From the NCBI GenBank assembly GCA_903822245.1, contig CAIJOE010000088.1:1-18823 (forward strand): a DNA stretch of 18,823 nt. Reading direction: 5' to 3'. Every line of letters starts with the position of its first letter. The first letter of the stretch is position 1. The position numbers and the translations under genes are program-made. The notes under the pieces were generated by a model. That model saw only the letters and a list, made by a program, of their open reading frames with translations, was not told the DNA's origin and did no database searches. Positions 1 to 7,651 of the stretch are shown here, in pieces. This DNA comes from an uncultured Actinomycetes bacterium (lineage in GTDB: Bacteria > Actinomycetota > Actinomycetes > Nanopelagicales > Nanopelagicaceae).

Positions 1-1298
1 ACCTCGACTTCATTTTGGAAGCGCCGAGCAGCGCCACCATCATTGGTGAAAATTGCTGTTCCATTTCCAAAAGCACCTGAGTTAATTAGCTTCACGCCTT
101 CTTCATAAGTCTTAACCCGAACGATTGATAAGACTGGCCCAAAGATCTCCTCGGTGTAGACCTTAGAGGTGGTTGGCACATTATCGATCAGGGTAGGTCC
201 GAGCCAGAATCCGTTTGGCTCGCCATCAACCTTTATTCCACGACCATCAACAACAACCTTTGCGCCATCTTTCTCGGCAGTTTCAATATAGCCAGCCACC
301 TTGTCACGGTGTTCCTTTGTAACTAGTGGACCCATATCACAGGCGCGACGACCATCGCCTACCTTTAGCCCGCTCATACGGCTAACAATCTTTTCGATAA
401 GTGAATCTGCAACTGGCTCAACTGCTACCACCACAGAAATTGCCATGCATCGCTCACCAGCAGAACCAAAGCCAGCATTGATAGCAGAGTCTGCAACTAA
501 TTCAAGATCTGCATCTGGAAGTACGAGCATGTGATTTTTTGCACCACCAAGTGCTTGCACGCGCTTGCCATGCTTAGAGCCGGTTTCATAAACATATTTA
601 GCAATTGGTGTTGAACCAACAAAGGAAAGTGCCTGCACATCAGGATGTGTTAGCAGCCCATCTACCGATTCCTTATCGCCATTTAGAACGTTAAATACAC
701 CATCGGGTAGACCAGCTTCTTTCCAAAGCTTTGCCATCCAGATAGCTGACGTTGGATCTTTTTCTGAAGGTTTAAGAATTACTGTATTGCCCGCTGCAAT
801 TGCAAGTGGGAAAAACCACATTGGAACCATTGCTGGGAAGTTAAAGGGGCTGATAATTCCAACAACGCCCAGGGGCTGGCGAGTTGAGTAAACATCCACA
901 CCTGTTGAAACATTTTCTGAATAAAAACCTTTTAGAAGGTGGGGGATGCCAACTGCAAATTCGACAACTTCCTGCCCACGTGTAATTTCACCAAGGGCAT
1001 CGGATAAAACCTTGCCATGCTCGCTGGTGATGATTTCTGCAAGTTCGCCCTTCTTCTTATTTAGAAGTTCGCGGAAATTAAAAATAATTGCTTGGCGCTT
1101 AGCAAGGGAGGTGTCACGCCATGCTGGGAATGCTTTTGTTGCCGAAGCGATTGCCGCATTAATCTCGTCCTGGTTAGCCAGAGCAACTCGCTTGGTTTCA
1201 ACACCAAGAGCTGGATCGTAAACAGGGGAGGTGCGCCCTGACTTACTAACGGCCTCGACGCCATTTATCCAATGGTTAACAACTGGCAGATTCGACAT
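1..1298 (-). CDS. mmsA: Methylmalonate/malonate-semialdehyde dehydrogenase, CoA-acylating (3' partial)
   Basis: This enzyme oxidises malonate semialdehyde or methylmalonate semialdehyde with NAD and CoA to acetyl-CoA or propionyl-CoA, the last step of inositol breakdown (IolA) and a step of valine breakdown. I translated it by hand from the minus strand. It opens MSNLPVVNHWINGVE and keeps the aldehyde dehydrogenase signatures SPFNFPAMVP, LKPSEKDPTS and SFVGSTPIA. The active-site stretch GERCMAIS, with catalytic Cys284, is the hallmark that separates CoA-acylating MmsA from ordinary aldehyde dehydrogenases. The ATG at 1296-1298 has a GGAG ribosome site at 1305-1308. The frame stays open for 432 codons to the left edge; the family is about 490-500 residues, so roughly the last 60 are missing. 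It is divergent from the inositol operon and shares its control region, which favours the IolA role. It could equally serve valine catabolism. Confidence 0.95.
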   Translation of the reverse strand, partial: MSNLPVVNHWINGVEAVSKSGRTSPVYDPALGVETKRVALANQDEINAAIASATKAFPAWRDTSLAKRQAIIFNFRELLNKKKGELAEIITSEHGKVLSDALGEITRGQEVVEFAVGIPHLLKGFYSENVSTGVDVYSTRQPLGVVGIISPFNFPAMVPMWFFPLAIAAGNTVILKPSEKDPTSAIWMAKLWKEAGLPDGVFNVLNGDKESVDGLLTHPDVQALSFVGSTPIAKYVYETGSKHGKRVQALGGAKNHMLVLPDADLELVADSAINAGFGSAGERCMAISVVVAVEPVADSLIEKIVSRMSGLKVGDGRRACDMGPLVTKEHRDKVAGYIETAEKDGAKVVVDGRGIKVDGEPNGFWLGPTLIDNVPTTSKVYTEEIFGPVLSIVRVKTYEEGVKLINSGAFGNGTAIFTNDGGAARRFQNEVE

Positions 1299-1316
1299 CA
1301 GTGCTCCGATTCTTTC

Positions 1317-1328
1317 GATTTTAAAATC
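1317..1328. promoter_or_regulatory. AT-rich perfect palindrome, possible -10 region of mmsA
   Basis: GATTTTAAAATC is a perfect 12-base palindrome about 20 bases upstream of the mmsA start. On the minus strand it contains TAAAAT (1323-1318), five of six bases matching a -10 box. A -35 box at normal spacing would fall inside the adjacent palindrome at 1331-1358, where only CTGATC is seen, so promoter assignment is weak. Confidence 0.35.
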
Positions 1329-1330
1329 TC

Positions 1331-1358
1331 AAGGCGCCTCTTGATCAGATGGCGCTTT
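1331..1358. promoter_or_regulatory. Two-tier inverted repeat in the divergent mmsA/operon control region
   Basis: Outer half-sites GCGCC (1334-1338) and GGCGC (1351-1355), extended by AA and TT at the ends, flank a centred TGATCA (1342-1347), with three unpaired bases on each side. The whole element shares one dyad axis. It lies where the -35 region of mmsA would be, so it could be an operator for a repressor. Its form is not the classical compact LacI operator, so the binding protein is unknown. Confidence 0.4.
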
Positions 1359-1370
1359 AGGGCTATTGTT

Positions 1371-1384
1371 TTGGAACGGTCCAA
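1371..1384. promoter_or_regulatory. Candidate LacI-family operator
   Basis: TTGGAACGGTCCAA is a 14-base near-perfect palindrome: 12 of 14 bases are symmetric, with a central CG step, as is typical of LacI/GalR-family operators. It lies in the 137-base gap between the divergent mmsA and the inositol operon, 51 bases before the first operon start. A LacI-family gene is the second gene of that operon, so local autoregulation and control of both directions is the natural reading. Binding is inferred, not shown. Confidence 0.55.
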
Positions 1385-1435
1385 CTCTAGCCTATGGCTG
1401 GGTAGGTAAGTCAAGGCAGAAGAGGAATCTAATTA

Positions 1436-2404
1436 ATGGCCAAGGTAGCGGTAACTGGTTCGAGTGGATTTGTGGGTGGCAATATCGCTCACGTCCTTCA
1501 GTTAGCTGGCCACGAAGTAATCGGACTTGTCCGCTCGACTCCAGAGAAGAACCTTCCTTGGAAAACACAGGTTACTGATCTTTCAAGTATTGAAGCGATT
1601 GCAAATTCAATAAGGGGTTTCGATGCGATAGTTCACTCGGCAATTGCAAATGATTTCAATCGACTACAGCAAGATCGCATTTATGCCTATGACTCTTTTG
1701 TTGGTTTAACCCAACGAGTAACTCACGCTGCAAATCGTGAAGGTGTTCAAGTTGTTTATATATCTTCGGGATGGGTCATGGATGGAACTGCCCACCTAAC
1801 TGCGGAAACAGATCCCGGAAACCCTGTTAATTTCTATGGTGTTCTAAAGAGCCTGAGTGAACAAGTAATAAGAGACTTAGCACCAACTACTGGTGCAATT
1901 GCGCGCATTGAAGGAGTAATGGGTGTTCACCAGACACAAGAAGTTGGACCTAGAACTCAAGATGTTGGATTTGGTTATTTTGTAACATCGCTGGTTGCCG
2001 ATCTTCGCGCAGGAAAGAATTTTACGGTGTTCGGCGGTCCAAGAGTAAATAAAGTTACCGCGCCATCTGCAGCTGCTGAATGTGGCGCGGAGATTGAAAG
2101 AATTATCTCTCGTAAGGCTGTTGGTACTTTTCACTTAGTTGGCGATGATCCAATTAGTCGCATGGACTATGCCCGTTTGGTATGCGATGTTTTTGAATTA
2201 GATTCCTCGCTTTTGCGCGAGGAAGATCCACCAGAGGCAGATCTTTTCCCAGGAGCGGTGCCAGTTGATACCTCTCTATCAAATCTTGCTACCAAAAAAG
2301 CACTTGGACTTGGCCCTACGCCACTGCGTCAACTATTAGTAGACCTTAGAACCGAAATTGATACTGGAAAGATTTCATTTATTACAAAGCCGGAAGTTTC
2401 GTAA
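1436..2404 (+). CDS. NAD-dependent epimerase/dehydratase (extended SDR)
   Basis: A 322-residue extended short-chain dehydrogenase, probably acting on a sugar, cyclitol or uronate, with NAD(P) bound by the N-terminal Rossmann fold. TGSSGFVG at residues 7-14 gives the GxxGxxG cofactor loop. Y134 and K138 (FYGVLK) form the catalytic YxxxK pair, and the serine-containing strand YISSGW lies at 109-113. The C-terminal half resembles the substrate domain of RmlD/GalE-like proteins. The ATG at 1436 is led by AGAGGAA at 1421-1427. It is the first gene of the operon, and its stop TAA overlaps the ATG of the LacI gene (TAATG). Its substrate cannot be told from sequence. An epimerase or oxidoreductase that feeds other inositol isomers or related sugars into the pathway is only a guess from context. 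Confidence 0.85.
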   Translation: MAKVAVTGSSGFVGGNIAHVLQLAGHEVIGLVRSTPEKNLPWKTQVTDLSSIEAIANSIRGFDAIVHSAIANDFNRLQQDRIYAYDSFVGLTQRVTHAANREGVQVVYISSGWVMDGTAHLTAETDPGNPVNFYGVLKSLSEQVIRDLAPTTGAIARIEGVMGVHQTQEVGPRTQDVGFGYFVTSLVADLRAGKNFTVFGGPRVNKVTAPSAAAECGAEIERIISRKAVGTFHLVGDDPISRMDYARLVCDVFELDSSLLREEDPPEADLFPGAVPVDTSLSNLATKKALGLGPTPLRQLLVDLRTEIDTGKISFITKPEVS

Positions 2405-3492
2405 TGAATGTTCCAATAGATACCGCGTTGCGTCCGGTTGCGGCGAAGATGAATAAGAAAGGTAAGCGTCCAACTATTCGCGATGTTGCCGCTCTGGCTG
2501 GCGTATCAAAGTCATTAGTTTCATTGGTTTATTCCTCGCCAGAAGTGGTTTCAGAACATCGCAAAGAAAGAGTTTTAGAAGCAGCGGCGAAACTTGGTTT
2601 TTCACCAAACTTCCTAGCTCGCTCGCTGGCGGCGGAAACTGGAACTTTTGTTGGAATTCTTGTTGCCGATCTGCACAATCCACTATTTGCCGAGATTGTT
2701 GACTTTGTTCGAGCCGAACTGGAAGCTAAAGGTCAATATGGCTTTATGACTTCGGCAATGTTATCCAATTCCGATGGTGATCAAGTTCTAGATCGCAGGA
2801 CTGTTAGCGCACTAATTGATTTACGCCCAAAGAGCGTTTTAGTAGTTGGCTCAATTCCAGATATGCATGAATTGGCAGCCTTGCCAGAGAATGTGCAAAT
2901 CGTTGTTGCTGGAGCAATTGCAGAAGGACTAAATCGAGCTTCAACTGTGAGGGCTGATGATGCCAAGGGAATTTCATTAATTCTGGACCACTTAATTGCA
3001 AATGGTCATTCAAATGTCGGATATATATCTGTTAAGAGTGGTCAAGTTTCAAAGATTCGACGCGATGCATACACCAACTCGATGAAGAAAAATGGCTTAG
3101 CCCAATTTGTTCAAGTCCAAGAGCAAAGTATGGACAGCGAAAAAGAGAGCTATGAATCTGCCCTCCAAATGCTAAAGGGCAAGACTATTCCGAGCGCAAT
3201 AATTTGCTTCAACGACTTAGTTGCAATCGGAGTTCAGCAGGCAGTTAATGAACATATTGCTAAAGGTGGCAAGCCAGTTGCACTAGTTGGTTATGACAAT
3301 ACTTATCTTGCTGACCTAAAACAGATTTCATTAACTTCAGTAGATCATGGAACCTTAGAGATCGCTAAAAAAGCGGCTGAACTTTTAACAACTGAAGTTA
3401 CTTTGGCCGCAAAACTAGGAATAACGCATCTATTGGAACCAAAGCTAATTGTTCGAAACTCTTCTACCCTAAAAGTGAAAGTGAAAAAATAA
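2404..3492 (+). CDS. LacI-family transcriptional regulator
   Basis: A LacI/GalR-type repressor of 362 residues, normally a dimer that binds a palindromic operator and releases it on binding a sugar ligand. The helix-turn-helix spans about residues 24-45 (TIRDVAALAGVSKSLVSLVY), and the hinge helix carries NFLARSL (69-75). A periplasmic-binding-protein-like ligand domain follows from about 82, including the conserved VGYDN near 296. The ATG at 2404 overlaps the previous stop. A second ATG at 2449 (residue 16) sits close before the HTH and could be the true start, since the first 15 residues are not part of the family core. The gene ends in TAATG with the next gene. Its place inside the operon and the operator-like palindrome at 1371-1384 suggest it controls these cyclitol genes. 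The inducer is unknown. Confidence 0.93.
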   Translation: MNVPIDTALRPVAAKMNKKGKRPTIRDVAALAGVSKSLVSLVYSSPEVVSEHRKERVLEAAAKLGFSPNFLARSLAAETGTFVGILVADLHNPLFAEIVDFVRAELEAKGQYGFMTSAMLSNSDGDQVLDRRTVSALIDLRPKSVLVVGSIPDMHELAALPENVQIVVAGAIAEGLNRASTVRADDAKGISLILDHLIANGHSNVGYISVKSGQVSKIRRDAYTNSMKKNGLAQFVQVQEQSMDSEKESYESALQMLKGKTIPSAIICFNDLVAIGVQQAVNEHIAKGGKPVALVGYDNTYLADLKQISLTSVDHGTLEIAKKAAELLTTEVTLAAKLGITHLLEPKLIVRNSSTLKVKVKK

Positions 3493-4883
3493 TGGCTACT
3501 TTAGAAGATATTCACTCACCATTTGATGGCGCGGTAGTTGGTCAAGTGCCAGTATCTACTTTGGCTGATGTTAATGATGCTATCGGAAATGCAGTTAAAG
3601 GCGCAGAACTCTGGCGTCGAACACCTGCTCATGTTCGAAGCGCAATTATGTTAAAGGCAGCCCAATTGGCAGATGATCGCCAAGAGTTGATTGCTCAAAT
3701 AATTAGCTCAGAAAATGGAAAGAGTTTGGTTGAAGCTAGAGGTGAGGCTTCACGCTCTGGTGAAATTATTCGCCTTGGTGCCTTTGAAGGTTCCCAGCTA
3801 TATGGAACTACTTTGCCACTAGATGCAAATAAAGGTACTGGATTAGAAAAACTTGGTTTCACAATACGCCAACCAGTGGGTGTTGTTGTTGCCATAAGCC
3901 CATTTAATTATCCAGCGCTATTGGTTCTTCATAAATTAGCACCAGCACTAGGAAGTGGAAATTCGGTTGTATTAAAGCCGGCCAGAGCAACTCCTTTAAC
4001 TGCAATCGCAATTGCCCAATGCTTCTACGATGCTGGTTTGCCAGAGGGAGTTTTAACAGTTCTAACGGGTTCTGGCACCCTATTGGGTGATGCGCTAGTA
4101 AGTGATTCAAGAGTACGAAAAGTTTCGTTTACCGGCTCCACTTCTACTGGAACCCATATTGCATCAATCGCTGGGATTAAGAAACTCTCACTCGAACTCG
4201 GCTCTTCATGTCCGGTAGTTGTTTTAGATGATGCCGATATCGAATTGGCAGCAGAGGCAGTCTCACTTGGTGGATATATAAATGCTGGTCAAGTTTGTAT
4301 TTCAGTTCAGCGAGTAATTGTTCACGAGAAAGTAATGGCTGACTTTTTATCTGCGCTAAAGCCAAAGGTTGAAGCGATCAAAATTGGTGATCCAAAATCT
4401 GAAGCAACCAAAGTTGGAACTCTGATTTCGCAGGCAGAAGCAAAACGAGTTGAAGCTTGTATTGCTCAAGCAGTTAAAGACGGCGGCAAATTATTAACTG
4501 GTGGTGAACGTTCTGGAACGCTGATCAAGCCAGCAATTGTTTCAAATGTTGATCCTCGCTCTTCATTTGCCCAGGATGAGCTATTTGGCCCGGCAATTGC
4601 AGTTAGTTCTGCAACAAGTACTAAAGAAGCAATAGATCTTGCAAATAGCACTGCATATGGTCTTGGCGCTGGCGTTTTTACTAAAAATGTTGATTTAGCT
4701 ATTCAATCTGCCAGAGAAGTTGATGCCGGAATTGTTCACATTAACTGGACACCACTTTGGCGCGCAGATCTGATGCCCTATGGCGGGCTTAAAGCAAGTG
4801 GAATAGGAAAAGAAGGTGTTCGCTCGGCAGTTGAGGAAATGACTGAAGTAAAGACAATTATTTTGCATGGACGCACCTGGTAG
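3492..4883 (+). CDS. NAD(P)-dependent aldehyde dehydrogenase
   Basis: A 463-residue non-acylating aldehyde dehydrogenase that oxidises an aldehyde to a carboxylic acid. The full catalytic set is visible: N139 (SPFNYP), K162 (LKPARATP), the cofactor loop SFTGSTSTG (212-220), general base E235 (LELGSS) and nucleophile C269 (NAGQVCIS). The C-terminal PYGGLKASGIGKEG motif resembles lactaldehyde, glycolaldehyde and related dehydrogenases. It is slightly shorter than the usual 475-490 residues but looks complete. Unlike MmsA at the left edge it lacks the GERCMA active-site context, so it is not a second CoA-acylating enzyme. It starts on the TAATG of the LacI gene and precedes iolD. Position suggests its substrate is a pathway aldehyde such as 5-deoxyglucuronate or malonate semialdehyde, but this is inference. 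Confidence 0.9.
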   Translation: MATLEDIHSPFDGAVVGQVPVSTLADVNDAIGNAVKGAELWRRTPAHVRSAIMLKAAQLADDRQELIAQIISSENGKSLVEARGEASRSGEIIRLGAFEGSQLYGTTLPLDANKGTGLEKLGFTIRQPVGVVVAISPFNYPALLVLHKLAPALGSGNSVVLKPARATPLTAIAIAQCFYDAGLPEGVLTVLTGSGTLLGDALVSDSRVRKVSFTGSTSTGTHIASIAGIKKLSLELGSSCPVVVLDDADIELAAEAVSLGGYINAGQVCISVQRVIVHEKVMADFLSALKPKVEAIKIGDPKSEATKVGTLISQAEAKRVEACIAQAVKDGGKLLTGGERSGTLIKPAIVSNVDPRSSFAQDELFGPAIAVSSATSTKEAIDLANSTAYGLGAGVFTKNVDLAIQSAREVDAGIVHINWTPLWRADLMPYGGLKASGIGKEGVRSAVEEMTEVKTIILHGRTW

Positions 4884-4898
4884 GAATTTAGGGAAAAC

Positions 4899-4906
4899 AA
4901 GGGAGA
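4899..4906 (+). promoter_or_regulatory. Ribosome binding site fixing the iolD start
   Basis: AAGGGAGA lies five bases before the ATG at 4912. An in-frame start at 4867 would add 15 unconserved residues and overlap the aldehyde dehydrogenase, and has no comparable site. The 4912 start is therefore preferred. Confidence 0.75.
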
Positions 4907-4911
4907 ATAAA

Positions 4912-6876
4912 ATGACAAAACCAAACTATGGCCAAACCGAACGCCTGACACTCGCTCAAGGAATTGTGCGATTTATTGCGGCGCAATACACCGTATCTGA
5001 TGGCGTGCGTCGCCGATTCATTCCAGCTGCAATGGGAATTTTTGGACATGGAAATGTTGCTGGCCTAGGTCAAGCACTCGATCAATACAACGACATTCTT
5101 CCTTTCGTTCAAGGCAGAAATGAGCAAGGTCTAGTGCATGCAGCTGTTGGTTTTGCTAAAGCATCAAATAGAAAGCAAACCTTTGCAGTCACTGCATCAA
5201 TCGGACCTGGCGCTATGAATATGGTTACACCAGCCGCTCTTGCAACAGTGAACCACCTCCCGGTTCTTTTGTTGCCTGGTGATTCCTATACGACTCGTCG
5301 CCAAGGACCAGTTCTCCAACAACTAGAACATCCACTTGGCCCGGACATTTCAGTAAATGATGCTTTCCGTCCGATCGCTCGCTTCTTTGATCGAATTACT
5401 CGTCCAGAACAATTGCTTTACTCACTACCTGCCGCATTTAGAGTTCTAGCCAGCCCAACTGAAACGGGCGCAGTAGTTCTTGCACTGCCGCAGGATTTGC
5501 AATCACATGCCTTTGATTTCCCTAAGGCATTCTTTGAAGAACGTGATTGGAAGATTCGTCGCACGCTGCCAGATCGAGAAGATATTGGCGCGGTCGCAAA
5601 TCTAATAAAGAATGCCAAGAAGCCACTAATTATTGCTGGTGGCGGAATTCTTTATTCAGAAGCAACTACTGAACTAGAAGCTTTTGCAAATGCAACTGGT
5701 ATTCCAGTGGCAGAAACTTTTGGCGGCAAAGGTGTTGTGCAAAAGGCAGGTCCATGGCACTTAATGGGTCTTGGCCTAGAAGGTTCACCGGAAACAAATA
5801 AATTAGTGGCAGAAGCTGATCTAATTCTTTCAATTGGTACCCGCTTAACTGACTTTGCAACTGGTTCACAATCTATGTTCCAAAACCCAGATGTTAAATT
5901 TGCCTCAATAAATATCACCGAGCATGACGCTCTAAAGCAAGGAGCAACTGCAATTCTTGGTGATGCCAAACTTTCGCTAGTTGCACTTAAAGAAGCCGTA
6001 GCTGGATACAAAATTCCTTCAGATTGGTCTAACAAAATCGATACTGGAGTGAAAATTTGGGCCAAGGATCTTGCTGATGCCATTAATCCTGACATCGTCT
6101 TTGATAAAAAGACTCTTCCAGATTCACCTGATACCAATGCAATTCTTACCCAAGGCCAGTTAATTGGACTGATGAATGAGTCACACAAATCAGGTGATGT
6201 AATTATTGCGGCAGCAGGTGGCGCCCCAGGAGATATTCAAAAAGCTTGGGATGCAACAGGTGGAAAGTTTGTTCATCTAGAGTTCGGTTTTTCTTGCATG
6301 GGTTATGAAATCCCAGCAGGTATCGGCGTTCGACTAGCAACTCCAGATACCTCAAAGCGAGTAACAGTATTTATTGGAGATGGCACGTTTGTCATGGCTC
6401 CAAGTGAGCTTGTAACTGCTTGCCAAGAGCGATTACCGATGACAGTTGTGATTTCAGAAAATCATGGTTATCAAGTTATCCGTCGCCTTCAGATGTGGCG
6501 CTCAGGCCATCATTTTGGAAATGAATTTCGCTATCGCCAAGATGGACCAACTGTGGCAAAAGCGGCAGAAAAGGGTGGCGTTGCACCACGACTTGAAGGT
6601 GATTACTTAGATATTGATTTAATCAAGATGTCAGAAGGAATGGGCGCAAAGGCAATATATGCAACTACTGCTGATGATGTTCGTAAAGCATTTAAAGATA
6701 CCCGGGATTACCAGGGACCAGTTGTAATTGTGGTTCCTACAATTCAGCATGCAAATCTTCCGGCATCAAATGTTTGGTGGGATGTTGCACCGGCTGAAGT
6801 TTCAACTCAGCCATGGGTTGCAGCAATCCGCAAGGATTATGAAGACGGTTTATCCACTCAGCGTTGGCACGCATAA
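4912..6876 (+). CDS. iolD: 3D-(3,5/4)-trihydroxycyclohexane-1,2-dione acylhydrolase (IolD)
   Basis: IolD is a thiamine-diphosphate enzyme that opens the ring of the diketo-cyclohexane formed by IolE, giving 5-deoxy-D-glucuronate. The predicted protein is 654 residues, close to the family's roughly 640. The N-terminal ThDP-family domain has IFGHGNVAG (43-51) and the cofactor-activating glutamate E71 in GRNEQG. A central nucleotide-fold domain follows. The C-terminal domain carries the ThDP/Mg motif GDG at 489-491, ending at N517 (SENHGYQ), followed by the IolD-like SGHHFGNEFR. These features, with an IolE gene in the same operon, separate it from acetolactate synthase and other relatives. It ends in TAATG shared with the aldolase gene, so the two are probably translated together. 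Confidence 0.95.
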   Translation: MTKPNYGQTERLTLAQGIVRFIAAQYTVSDGVRRRFIPAAMGIFGHGNVAGLGQALDQYNDILPFVQGRNEQGLVHAAVGFAKASNRKQTFAVTASIGPGAMNMVTPAALATVNHLPVLLLPGDSYTTRRQGPVLQQLEHPLGPDISVNDAFRPIARFFDRITRPEQLLYSLPAAFRVLASPTETGAVVLALPQDLQSHAFDFPKAFFEERDWKIRRTLPDREDIGAVANLIKNAKKPLIIAGGGILYSEATTELEAFANATGIPVAETFGGKGVVQKAGPWHLMGLGLEGSPETNKLVAEADLILSIGTRLTDFATGSQSMFQNPDVKFASINITEHDALKQGATAILGDAKLSLVALKEAVAGYKIPSDWSNKIDTGVKIWAKDLADAINPDIVFDKKTLPDSPDTNAILTQGQLIGLMNESHKSGDVIIAAAGGAPGDIQKAWDATGGKFVHLEFGFSCMGYEIPAGIGVRLATPDTSKRVTVFIGDGTFVMAPSELVTACQERLPMTVVISENHGYQVIRRLQMWRSGHHFGNEFRYRQDGPTVAKAAEKGGVAPRLEGDYLDIDLIKMSEGMGAKAIYATTADDVRKAFKDTRDYQGPVVIVVPTIQHANLPASNVWWDVAPAEVSTQPWVAAIRKDYEDGLSTQRWHA

Positions 6877-7643
6877 TGAAGTCACCACTAAGCCGCGGGG
6901 ATCTTCGCGCGTTACTTCGTTCTGGTGTTCAGACCTATGGAACTTTCCTTGGACTTGGCACACCACTAGCAGCTGAGATTGCTGGGGTTGCTGGTCTTGA
7001 TTGGGTATTACTTGATCTAGAACACGGCGCTGCAAGTGAATCAGATATTGGCCCAACAGTTGTGGCATCAGGTGCATATGGCATACCCACAATTGTTCGA
7101 GTTGAATCAAAGGAACGAATTCGAATTGGGCGAGCATTAGATGCTGGAGCCGCCGGAATTATGGTTCCTCAGATTCAAAATGTGGAAGAAGTAAAAGAGA
7201 TTGTTAAGTTCATGAGCTATCCACCAAATGGAGTTCGCGGTGTTGCGACATATAACCGTTCAGCGCGTTGGGGTAATGATTTAACAGGTTTAGAAGAGGG
7301 CACGCAATCTGCTTGCATAATTCAAATCGAATCTCTGGGAGCGCTAGAAGTAGTGGATCAGATCGCGGCATTGGCTGGCGTGGACGTGCTATTTGTTGGG
7401 CCACTTGACCTAAGTTTTGCTCTTGGCATGCCGCGTGATTTCAAGAATCCAAAGTTTATTGAGGCTACAAAGAAAGTTATAGATGCCGCAACTAAGCATG
7501 GAAAAGTTGCTGGAATCGTTGCACTTGATGCCGACGCTGCAGAAGAACTTCGTGATCGTGGCTTTAAGTTCGTAATCATTGGATCTGATTCGACCATCTT
7601 GGCAAATGCAATTTCCAAAACCGTTAAACAACTAAGGAAGTAG
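6876..7643 (+). CDS. HpcH/HpaI-family class II aldolase
   Basis: A 255-residue metal-dependent TIM-barrel aldolase of the HpcH/HpaI (2,4-dihydroxyhept-2-ene-1,7-dioate aldolase) family. Members split 2-keto-4-hydroxy acids into pyruvate, or a relative of it, and an aldehyde. The key residues are present: D42 and H50 (LDWVLLDLEHG), R75 (IVRVES), and metal ligands E152 (IQIES) and D178 (VGPLDLS). The ATG at 6876 overlaps the iolD stop; a TTG at 6864 would only add four residues. The usual Bacillus inositol pathway uses the unrelated IolJ (fructose-bisphosphate-aldolase type) on a phosphorylated substrate. An HpcH aldolase directly after iolD may therefore mark a different lower pathway that yields malonate semialdehyde or another aldehyde. 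The family is well supported; the substrate is not known. Confidence 0.9.
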   Translation: MKSPLSRGDLRALLRSGVQTYGTFLGLGTPLAAEIAGVAGLDWVLLDLEHGAASESDIGPTVVASGAYGIPTIVRVESKERIRIGRALDAGAAGIMVPQIQNVEEVKEIVKFMSYPPNGVRGVATYNRSARWGNDLTGLEEGTQSACIIQIESLGALEVVDQIAALAGVDVLFVGPLDLSFALGMPRDFKNPKFIEATKKVIDAATKHGKVAGIVALDADAAEELRDRGFKFVIIGSDSTILANAISKTVKQLRK

Positions 7644-7651
7644 GCAAAGAA

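Noticed and set aside
4867..4911. Upstream in-frame start for iolD overlapping the aldehyde dehydrogenase
   Set aside because: The added 15 residues are not family-like and the ATG at 4912 has its own GGGAGA site.
5652..6188. A 178-codon open frame on the minus strand
   Set aside because: It lies wholly inside iolD, has serine-rich non-family sequence, and is a shadow of a clear gene.
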